Shown: positions 57,444-64,000 of the stretch, piece by piece
Layout of the letters: each line of letters opens with the position of its first letter
Numbering within the stretch: the stretch's first letter is position 1
NCBI RefSeq assembly: GCF_001056295.1
Contig: NZ_JVMD01000005.1
Coordinates: forward strand, 62,001 to 126,000
Reading direction: 5' to 3'
Source: Corynebacterium halotolerans
GTDB taxonomy: Bacteria > Actinomycetota > Actinomycetes > Mycobacteriales > Mycobacteriaceae
DNA: 64,000 nt
Notes under the pieces: model-generated
The model's database searches: none
Seen by the model: the letters and a program-made list of their open reading frames with translations, nothing else
Told to the model about the DNA's origin: nothing
Made by a program: the position numbers and the translations under genes

Positions 57444-60400
57444 CAGAACTCAACCTCCTGGGAGCGGCGGCGGATCACGGTGACCTCGTCGCGCTGGTTG
57501 CCGGTCGGGCCGGTGTAGTTGAACGCGTAGGAATGCTGCCCGTAGCCGCCGATGAGATGGGACGGCTTCAGCAGGATGCGCGTCAGCGAGTTGTGGATGC
57601 CGCCGCGCTTGCCGGACGTTTCCGCCACCGGCACGCCGACGGTGCGTTCCTGGGCGTGGTGCATGTAGACCGTGCCCTCGGGGATGCGGTGCGAGACGAT
57701 CGCGCGGGCGGCGATGACGCCGTTGCGGTTGTATCCCTCGATCCATTCGTTGTCCGCCACGCCGATCTTCTCGGCGTCGGCGGGGGACATCCAGACCACC
57801 TGGCCGCCGCGCGACAGCGCCAGCATGTGCAGGTTGTCGAAGTACTGCGAGTGGATGGCCCACTTGTTGTGCGGCGTCAGGTACCGCACGGCCACTTCCG
57901 TCTGGCCCGCCCCGTTGACGCTCACGGTGCCCGGCGCGGCCTCTCCGTAGAGGTGGTGCAGGTCCAGCGGGGGACGGAACACCGGCATGGCCTCGCCGAT
58001 GTCGCGCATCCAGTCGTGGTCCAGGTAGTAGTGCTGGCGGCCGGTGAGCGTGTGGAACGGCTTGAGCCGCTCGACGTTGATGACGAACGCCGAGTAACGG
58101 CGGCCGCCGTGCTCCGAGCCGGACCATTCCGGCGAGGTGATCACCGGCACCGGCCGGGAGCTGACGTCGGCGAAGGTGATGCGCTTGCCGGCTTCCTCGG
58201 CCGACAGGTCGGCGAGCTCGACGCCGGTGCGCTTCTCCTGGTGCCGGAAGCCCTCCGTGGCCAGTCGGCCGTTGGTGGTGCCGGACAGGCGCAGGACCAT
58301 TTCGGCGGCGCGCACGTCGGTGTCGATGCGCGGGCGGCCCTTGGCGGCGCCGTCGCGTGCGACGCCGTTGGTCTGCGCCAGCTCGCCGATCTCGCGGGTC
58401 GGGTCGAACGCGACGCCCTTGGTTGCCAGGCCGGCCTTCTCGGGCAGCGGGCCGATGGCGTTGAACTTGTCGTACACGGCCGTGTAGTCGCGCTCGACGG
58501 GCACCAGCTTGGGCATGGTCACGCCCGGGATCTTCGGGGTTTCGGACCACGGCTTGACGACGCCGTGCGGGGTCGCCATCTGGTCCGGCGAATCATGCGA
58601 CAGCGGGGCCGCGATGACGTCGGTCTGCGTGCCCAGGTGCGTCCGCGCCATCTCGGAGAACCTCTTGGCCAGGTCCTGGAAGACCTGGAAGTCCGAGCGG
58701 GCCTCCCACGGCGGGTCGATCGCCGCGTTGAAGGCGTGGACGTAGGGGTGCATGTCCGTCGACGACAGGTCGTTCTTCTCGTACCAGGTCGCCGCCGGCA
58801 GGACGATGTCCGAGTGCAGCGTGGTGGACGTGTTGCGGAAGTCCGCCGTCCACATCAGGTCGATCTTGCCCACCGCGGCCTCGTCGCGCCAGACCATCTC
58901 GGACGGCCGGCGGTCGGCGGGGACTTCCTTGCCCTGCACGGCGTTGTCGCAGCCGAGCATGTGGCGGTAGAAGTACTCGGTGCCCTTCGCGGAGGAGCCC
59001 AGCAGGTTCGTGCGCCAGTTGGCCAGCACGCGCGGGAAGTTCTCCGGGTTGCCGGGGTCCTCGATGGCGAACCGCAGGCGCCCCGCCTCGAGTTCGCCGA
59101 CGATGTAGTCCTTCGGCGCCATGCCCGCGTCGGCCGCCTCCTGGCCCAGGGCCAGGGGATTGCGGTCGAAGGTCGGGTAGGAGGGCATCCAGCCGCGGCG
59201 CGTGGCCTCGACCAGGGTGTCGGCCGTGGTCTTGCCGGCGAACGACCCCTCCTGCAGCGGCGAGCCGAGGCGCTCGGCGTCGGTGCCGTCGTAGCGCCAC
59301 TGCTCGGTGGTCGCGTACCAGAAGCCGGTGGAGATCATCTGCCGCGGCGGGCGCTGCCAGTCCAGCGCGAAGGCGTACTGCGCCCAGCCGGTGATCGGCC
59401 GGACCTTCTCCTGGCCCACGTAGTGCGCCCAGCCGCCGCCGTTGACGCCCTGGCAGCCCGTCATGGTGGTCAGCGCCAGGAACGTCCGGTAGATCGTGTC
59501 CGAGTGGTAGTAGTGGTTCGTCCCCGCGCCCATGACGATCATGGACTTGCCCTCGGTCTCGATGGCGTTGCGGGCGAACTCCCGGCCGATGCGGATCGCC
59601 GCGTTGGCGGGAACGCCGGTGTGCTCCTCCTGCCACGCCGGGGTGCCCGGGGTGGAGGCGTCGTCGTAATCGGCCGGCCATTCGCCGGGCAGGCCCTCGC
59701 GGCCGACGGCGTACCGGGCGAGCAGCAGGTCGAACACCGTGGTCACCAGATCGTCGCCGAGCCGGAACGCCGGCACGCCGCGCGAGACGACGCCGGCGCC
59801 GACCGGGCCCTCCGGCGTCGTCTCGCCGGGCAGATCGAAGCGGGGCAGCAGGACCTCGACGGCTTCCGCGTCCTCCCGGCCCATGGCGGTCATGGCGGGG
59901 GAGCAGTCGTCGAGGCGCAGATTCCACTTGCCCTCGCCGGCCTCGCCCCACCGGTCGGCCATCGTGCCGCCCGGGTCCTTCACCGTGCCGTCTTCGTCGA
60001 GGACGAGCGGGCGGAATTCCGCGTTGGCGGCGTCGTGAAGCGGATGATTGGCCGGCAGATCGGAGGCCGTGACGAACTTGCCGGGCACGTACGCCCCGTC
60101 GTGGGGCGAGAGCCGCACCAGGAACGGCGAGTCCGTGTAGCGCTTCATGTACTCCAGGAAGCGCGGCGTCCCCTCGCCGAGGTGGAACTCCTTCAGGATG
60201 ACGTGGCCCATGGCCAGCGCCAGCGCGCCGTCCGTGCCGGGGTGCACGCGCAGCCACTCATCCGCGAACTTCGTGTTGTCCGCGTAGTCCGGCGACACCG
60301 CGACGACCTTCTGTCCGTGGTAGCGGGCCTCCGTCATGAAGTGCGCGTCCGGCGTGCGGGTCAGCGGGATGTTCGAGCCCCACATGATCAGGTAGCCCGA

Positions 60401-61177
60401 GTTGAACCAGTCCGCCGACTCCGGGACGTCGGTCTGGTCGCCGAAGACCTGCGGCGACGCCATGGGCAGGTCCGCGTACCAGTCGTAGAACGACAGCATC
60501 GCGCCGCCGATGAGCTGGTAGAAGCGCGACCCCGCTCCATAGGAGAGCATCGACATCGCCGGGATGACCGTGAAGCCCGCCAGCCGGTCCGGGCCGAAGC
60601 GCTTGACCGTGTACACGTGCGCCGCGGCGACGATCTCCATCGCCTCGTCCCAGGTAGTGCGCACCAGGCCGCCCTTGCCGCGGGCCTCCTTGTACGCCCG
60701 GGAGCGTTCGGGGTCCTCCACGATGTCGCGCCACGCCAGCACCGGGTCCTTCAGCCGGGCCTTGGCCTCGCGCCAATAATCCAGCAGCGTGCCGCGGATG
60801 TACGGGAAGCGGATGCGCGTCGGCGAGTACGTGTACCAGGAGAACGCCGCGCCGCGGGGGCAGCCGCGGGGCTCGTATTCCGGCATGTCCGCGCCGATGG
60901 TGGGGTAGTCGGTCTCCTGGGTTTCCCAGGTGATCACGCCGTCCTTGACGTAGACCTTCCACGAGCACGAGCCCGTGCAGTTGACGCCGTGGGTGGAGCG
61001 CACCACCTTGTCGTGGCTCCAGCGCTGGCGGTAAAAGCGGTCCGCGTCGCGGCCGCCCTTGAGAAACATCTGCCGCGAGTCCTCGCTCACGGTGCCCCGG
61101 CGGAGGCGCCCGCCGAGTTTGAACAGGGGATTCGCTGAGCCGGACCCGGGGGCCGGGCGGCTGTCGGTGGTGGTCAT
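57443..61177 (-). CDS. narG: Respiratory nitrate reductase alpha subunit (molybdenum)
   Basis: The 1244-residue catalytic subunit reduces nitrate to nitrite on the cytoplasmic side. The FS0 cluster ligands His63, Cys67, Cys71 and Cys106 are in THGVNCTGSCSW and RGCPRGAAFSW. Asp256 in ADWFNSGYLIMWGSN matches the Mo-coordinating Asp of membrane-bound NarG. It needs Mo-bis-MGD, for which mog, mobA and the molybdate importer lie in the same block. Length equals the E. coli subunit. GAGGAG lies before the ATG at 61177. Confidence 0.98.
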   Translation of the reverse strand: MTTTDSRPAPGSGSANPLFKLGGRLRRGTVSEDSRQMFLKGGRDADRFYRQRWSHDKVVRSTHGVNCTGSCSWKVYVKDGVITWETQETDYPTIGADMPEYEPRGCPRGAAFSWYTYSPTRIRFPYIRGTLLDYWREAKARLKDPVLAWRDIVEDPERSRAYKEARGKGGLVRTTWDEAMEIVAAAHVYTVKRFGPDRLAGFTVIPAMSMLSYGAGSRFYQLIGGAMLSFYDWYADLPMASPQVFGDQTDVPESADWFNSGYLIMWGSNIPLTRTPDAHFMTEARYHGQKVVAVSPDYADNTKFADEWLRVHPGTDGALALAMGHVILKEFHLGEGTPRFLEYMKRYTDSPFLVRLSPHDGAYVPGKFVTASDLPANHPLHDAANAEFRPLVLDEDGTVKDPGGTMADRWGEAGEGKWNLRLDDCSPAMTAMGREDAEAVEVLLPRFDLPGETTPEGPVGAGVVSRGVPAFRLGDDLVTTVFDLLLARYAVGREGLPGEWPADYDDASTPGTPAWQEEHTGVPANAAIRIGREFARNAIETEGKSMIVMGAGTNHYYHSDTIYRTFLALTTMTGCQGVNGGGWAHYVGQEKVRPITGWAQYAFALDWQRPPRQMISTGFWYATTEQWRYDGTDAERLGSPLQEGSFAGKTTADTLVEATRRGWMPSYPTFDRNPLALGQEAADAGMAPKDYIVGELEAGRLRFAIEDPGNPENFPRVLANWRTNLLGSSAKGTEYFYRHMLGCDNAVQGKEVPADRRPSEMVWRDEAAVGKIDLMWTADFRNTSTTLHSDIVLPAATWYEKNDLSSTDMHPYVHAFNAAIDPPWEARSDFQVFQDLAKRFSEMARTHLGTQTDVIAAPLSHDSPDQMATPHGVVKPWSETPKIPGVTMPKLVPVERDYTAVYDKFNAIGPLPEKAGLATKGVAFDPTREIGELAQTNGVARDGAAKGRPRIDTDVRAAEMVLRLSGTTNGRLATEGFRHQEKRTGVELADLSAEEAGKRITFADVSSRPVPVITSPEWSGSEHGGRRYSAFVINVERLKPFHTLTGRQHYYLDHDWMRDIGEAMPVFRPPLDLHHLYGEAAPGTVSVNGAGQTEVAVRYLTPHNKWAIHSQYFDNLHMLALSRGGQVVWMSPADAEKIGVADNEWIEGYNRNGVIAARAIVSHRIPEGTVYMHHAQERTVGVPVAETSGKRGGIHNSLTRILLKPSHLIGGYGQHSYAFNYTGPTGNQRDEVTVIRRRSQEVEF

Positions 61178-61220
61178 CGAAGACTCCTCGTTGGGTGAGG
61201 TTCGGGTCGGCGGGGCCGCG

Positions 61221-62558
61221 TCAACCCGGGAACGGGGCATTCGGTCGGGCGTAGTAAATCCAGGTCAGGGTGGTGGCGAAGGCGAAGAAGACCGCGCAGC
61301 CCAGGAAGAAGATCTGCGGGTCGAGCGCGGAGAGCAGCATGCCGACGATGAACGGCCCGAAGGCGGCGATCGCGGCGGTCCAGCCGATGACGCCGCCGGC
61401 CTGGCGCGGGTTGAGGATCATGGGCATCTGCTTGAACGTGCCGGCGTTGCCCAGGCCCGAGAAGAAGAAGACCGTCATCATCGCGGCGAAGAACCACCAG
61501 AACTGGCCGGGCTCGGTCGGCTTGACCAGGAACGACACCACGACGGTGAAGACGGTCATGCCGACGCCGCAGACGAACGTCCAGATCGCGCCGCCGAAGC
61601 GGTCGCACAGCGGGCCCCACAGGGCGCGGACGCCGGCGCCGATCATCGGGCCGAGGAATGCGAGCGCCGCGCCCTTCGGCAGGGTCTCGGGGTCGTAGCC
61701 CTGGGCCACGAAATCCGAGCTCTTGCCGAAGACGTTGTTGACCAGCAGCGCGTACTGGGCGGCGAAGCCGGAGAAGGCGCCGAAGGTCATGATGTAGATG
61801 ACGGTGAGGATCCACGTGTTCTTGTTGCCGAAGATGTCCAGCTGCTGGCGGAAGTTCGCCTTCACGGGGACGTCCTTGAGCAGGGTGAACGCGAGGATCG
61901 CGGCGATGATGGCCCAGGGCACGAAGAACCAGGCGACGTTGTGGACCCACAGGTCCGACTGGTTGCTGGCGTCGCGCTGCGGGGCGACGAATCCGATGCC
62001 CAGCAAGGTGAAGCCCATCAGCCAGGGGGCGATGAGCTGGATCAGGGACATGCCGAAGTTGCCGATGCCCGCCTGCAGGCCCAGGGCGGTGCCGGACATG
62101 CGCTTGGGGAAGAAGTAGCCGGTCGAGGGCATGTACCCGGAGAAGCAGCCGCCGCCGATGCCGGTCATCAGCGCCAGCACGAGCAGCCACCAGTAGGGGG
62201 TCGACGGGTCGGTGACCGCGAAGCCCCAGCCGAGCATGGGCAGCGCCAGCAGCAGCGACGTGATGCCGACGAGTTTGCGGGTGCCCAGGACGGGCGGCAG
62301 GAACATGTAGATCAGGCGGATCGCACCGCCGGACAGCCCGGGGAGCGCGGCGAGCCAGTACAGCTGGCCCGCGGTCAGGTTGAATCCGATGTCGTTGAGC
62401 TTGGGGGCGATCGCCGAGACCAGGAACCAGACCGCGAAGGCCAGGATCATGGAGAAGGTGGTGATGCTCAGCGTTCGCCAGGCGATGGTTTTGTCCCAGG
62501 CTCGTTCGTCCTCGGGGTTCCAGCCTTGAAGCACCCGGCCGGAGGTGTCGATGGACAT
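61221..62558 (-). CDS. narK: Nitrate/nitrite transporter NarK
   Basis: The 445-residue MFS protein has 12 helices. Two nitrate-signature segments are visible, LGLQAGIGNFGMSLIQL and FFSGLGNAGTFKQMPM, with SGYMPSTGYFFPKRMSGTA between. It imports nitrate or exchanges it for nitrite. It is the first gene of the operon, 43 bases before narG, as in C. glutamicum narKGHJI. Two inverted repeats lie in the gap to mog. Confidence 0.97.
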   Translation of the reverse strand: MSIDTSGRVLQGWNPEDERAWDKTIAWRTLSITTFSMILAFAVWFLVSAIAPKLNDIGFNLTAGQLYWLAALPGLSGGAIRLIYMFLPPVLGTRKLVGITSLLLALPMLGWGFAVTDPSTPYWWLLVLALMTGIGGGCFSGYMPSTGYFFPKRMSGTALGLQAGIGNFGMSLIQLIAPWLMGFTLLGIGFVAPQRDASNQSDLWVHNVAWFFVPWAIIAAILAFTLLKDVPVKANFRQQLDIFGNKNTWILTVIYIMTFGAFSGFAAQYALLVNNVFGKSSDFVAQGYDPETLPKGAALAFLGPMIGAGVRALWGPLCDRFGGAIWTFVCGVGMTVFTVVVSFLVKPTEPGQFWWFFAAMMTVFFFSGLGNAGTFKQMPMILNPRQAGGVIGWTAAIAAFGPFIVGMLLSALDPQIFFLGCAVFFAFATTLTWIYYARPNAPFPG

Positions 62559-62681
62559 GTGGGCCTCATTTCCGTGTCTACGGAGCGGGCCGGTGCACAC
62601 GACTTCCGACCTCTCCGACGTGTGGCGAGTCAATTGCACTCCCGAATATCGTAACCGGAATGCGTAAAATAGTCGAGGACA

Positions 62682-62704
62682 AAACCCCAGGTTAACCGGG
62701 GTTT
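62682..62704. promoter_or_regulatory. Inverted repeat 1 in the narK-mog divergent gap
   Basis: AAACCCC (62682-62688) and GGGGTTT (62698-62704) flank A plus the palindrome GGTTAACC. It lies 124 bases from narK and 47 from mog. Confidence 0.5.
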
Positions 62705-62707
62705 ATC

Positions 62708-62723
62708 GCAACACCGATGTTGC
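62708..62723. promoter_or_regulatory. Inverted repeat 2 in the narK-mog divergent gap
   Basis: GCAACA-CCGA-TGTTGC, three bases after repeat 1 and 15 bases before the mog -10; well placed to block or activate mog. Confidence 0.5.
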
Positions 62724-62738
62724 TGAATTGAAGGGACG

Positions 62739-62744
62739 TATGAT
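62739..62744 (+). promoter_or_regulatory. -10 hexamer TATGAT, leaderless start for mog
   Basis: TATGAT ends 6 bases before the ATG at 62751; no Shine-Dalgarno sequence is present. Confidence 0.55.
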
Positions 62745-62750
62745 CGAGTC

Positions 62751-63368
62751 ATGGCCGATAAGGACGCTGAAATGAACGTTTCGGATGGAAAGAACGAAGG
62801 CCGGAAGGTCCCCGGCGGCACTCCCGGAGACGGGGCCCGCGGGGACCGGATCGTCGAGAAGCAGCTCGCCCCGATGGAAGGGGAGGTTCGCGGCGCGGTC
62901 ATCACGGTCAGCGACCGCTGCGCCGCGGGCACCCGCCCCGACAAGTCCGGGCCGCGGGCGGTGGAGGCGCTGGCCGCGCACGGTGTCGTGTGCCCGGCGC
63001 CGACGATCGTCACCGACGACGTGCCGGACATCGCGGCGGCCATCGAAGCGGCCCTGGCCGGCGGGGCGCGCCTGGTGTTCACCACGGGCGGCACCGGCGT
63101 CACTCCGCGCGACAACACGCCCGAGGCGACCGAGCCGTTCGTGGCCACGCGCCTGCCCGGGCTGGAGACGCAGATCCTCAACCACGGCCTGACCAAGACC
63201 CCGCTGGCCGGGCTGTCGCGCGGGATCGTCGGTGTGACGGGGCGGGGCGGGGATGCCGCCGTGATCGTCAACGCCCCGGGCAGTTCCGGGGGCGTGCGCG
63301 ACGCGATCGAGGTCATCGGCCCGCTGATGCCGCATCTGCTCGAGCAGCTCGGCGGCGGGGACCACTAG
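62751..63368 (+). CDS. mog: Molybdopterin adenylyltransferase (MogA/MoaB family)
   Basis: The 205-residue protein activates molybdopterin by adenylylation before molybdenum insertion. The MoCF fold begins at about residue 47 (GAVITVSDRCAAGTRPDKSG); the binding loop TTGGTGVTPRDNTPEAT and the segment GLSRGIVGVTGR are intact. The first 45 residues are a charged, low-complexity extension not usual for the family. It is divergent from narK and convergent with mobA, whose stop it overlaps by 4 bases. Confidence 0.93.
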   Translation: MADKDAEMNVSDGKNEGRKVPGGTPGDGARGDRIVEKQLAPMEGEVRGAVITVSDRCAAGTRPDKSGPRAVEALAAHGVVCPAPTIVTDDVPDIAAAIEAALAGGARLVFTTGGTGVTPRDNTPEATEPFVATRLPGLETQILNHGLTKTPLAGLSRGIVGVTGRGGDAAVIVNAPGSSGGVRDAIEVIGPLMPHLLEQLGGGDH

Positions 63369-64000
63369 CCTTCCGCTTGGCGACGGCCCGCCGTCACCGC
63401 TTCTTCGGCCAATCGCTCGAGTTCGGCGACGTCGTCGGGGGAGTCGGCGTCCATCGCCCACGAGGGCACGTCCACCGGCGCGAGATGGAGATCGCCGAGC
63501 AGGGCGCGCACCGATCGGTCGCGCACGCCGCCGTCGGATTCCAGCCGTTCGATCGCCGCGCCGAGGGCGGCGGTGCCGATGACGCACAGGAGCCTCTGCA
63601 CCCGGCCGTCCGGGGTGACGGCCACCGCTCCGGCGGTCGTGGCCGGCGGATGGGCTGCTGCGGCCGTGGCGGGGCCTCCCGCGGCGGCCGCGAGACGAGG
63701 CAGCACGCGCGGGGCGAACGGCGCATCGCAGGCCAGCACGGCGACGAGCTTCCCCTCGAATGTGCCCGCGCCGGCGGCGTAACCTGCGGCGATGCCGGCG
63801 GCGGGGCCGCCCAGCGGCGGGTCCTCGCGTACCAGCGCCGCGGCACCGGGGACGTCGAGATCCGGCGGCCCGACGACGACGGCGGGCACCTTCTGTTCCG
63901 CCAGCTCGTCGAGGACGTGGTCGATCATGCGGCGGCCCGCCACGACCACGTCGGGCTTCGACGCCCCTCCCATCCGCCGGCCGGTCCCGCCCGCGAGCAC
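63365..64000 (-). CDS. mobA: Molybdenum cofactor guanylyltransferase MobA (5' end outside window)
   Basis: The frame runs off the right edge; the visible 211 residues lack only the first few. The nucleotidyltransferase motif LAGGTGRRMGGASKPD opens it, followed by VREDPPLGGPAAGI and LACDAPFAPRVLP. It attaches GMP to molybdopterin, making the MGD that NarG carries. The GTG at 64000 is inside the motif and is not the true start. A degenerate dispersed motif (GCTTGGCGAC, 63375-63384) lies in its last codons. Confidence 0.93.
   Translation of the reverse strand: MLAGGTGRRMGGASKPDVVVAGRRMIDHVLDELAEQKVPAVVVGPPDLDVPGAAALVREDPPLGGPAAGIAAGYAAGAGTFEGKLVAVLACDAPFAPRVLPRLAAAAGGPATAAAAHPPATTAGAVAVTPDGRVQRLLCVIGTAALGAAIERLESDGGVRDRSVRALLGDLHLAPVDVPSWAMDADSPDDVAELERLAEEAVTAGRRQAEG

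Overview
The window is a high-GC actinobacterial chromosome segment, most likely from a Corynebacterium or close relative. The gene order tig-clpP1-clpP2 ... clpX ... mdh-valS-folC ... ndk-rne-rplU-rpmA ... obg-proB-proA is the corynebacterial order as I know it. A mycothiol-type DsbA oxidoreductase, an MmpS-like protein, a ClgR-type operator and many leaderless start sites fit that assignment. I cannot name the species. No prophage, insertion sequence or CRISPR array is visible, and the content is mostly housekeeping.

Layout. 1-7.2 kb: end of a membrane protein, tRNA-Arg, a CopD-CtaG fusion, an SSB paralogue, EttA, a thioesterase overlapping an unknown gene, and a truncated globin. 7.3-17 kb: aminopeptidase N, two SUKH-type proteins, a DsbA-like reductase followed by a META-domain protein, a radical SAM/SPASM enzyme behind an MmpS-like protein, a secreted YdcF-like protein, rpiB, and a membrane protein with a Gly/Asp-rich tail. 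17-22 kb: a GH1 glycosidase/MFS pair, a secreted peptidase-like hydrolase, a small HTH protein. 22-31 kb: tRNA-Gly, tRNA-Pro, tig, clpP1, clpP2, a SUFU-domain protein, clpX, a 1.06-kb gene-free repeat region, a TetR regulator and mdh. 31-51 kb: valS-folC-DUF4233, photolyase, ndk, a very long RNase E, rplU-rpmA, a RecQ-like helicase, obg, proB and proA.

51-64 kb is a nitrate-respiration and molybdenum block. narK-narG-narH-narJ-narI, then modA and a fused modB-modC, run leftward. mog runs divergently from narK, and mobA (cut by the window end) converges on mog. This one block holds nitrate uptake, the Mo-bis-MGD nitrate reductase, molybdate import and two late cofactor-synthesis enzymes.

The most interesting unexplained signal is a dispersed 10-mer, GCTTTGCGAC (reverse complement GTCGCAAAGC). 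I count 13 exact copies, nine of them in the small intergenic fraction. Degenerate GCTTNNCGAC copies occupy many of the remaining gaps. Exact and degenerate copies form inverted pairs downstream of copD-ctaG, mdh and proB and upstream of recQ, and three of these pairs enclose further hairpins or repeat arms. Degenerate copies also sit in the clpX-tetR repeat array. In RNase E (twice, once via a variant) and in the GH1 enzyme the motif is translated in frame as Gly-Val-Ala-Lys-Gln within non-conserved linker sequence. It behaves like a mobile or uptake-signal-like element.
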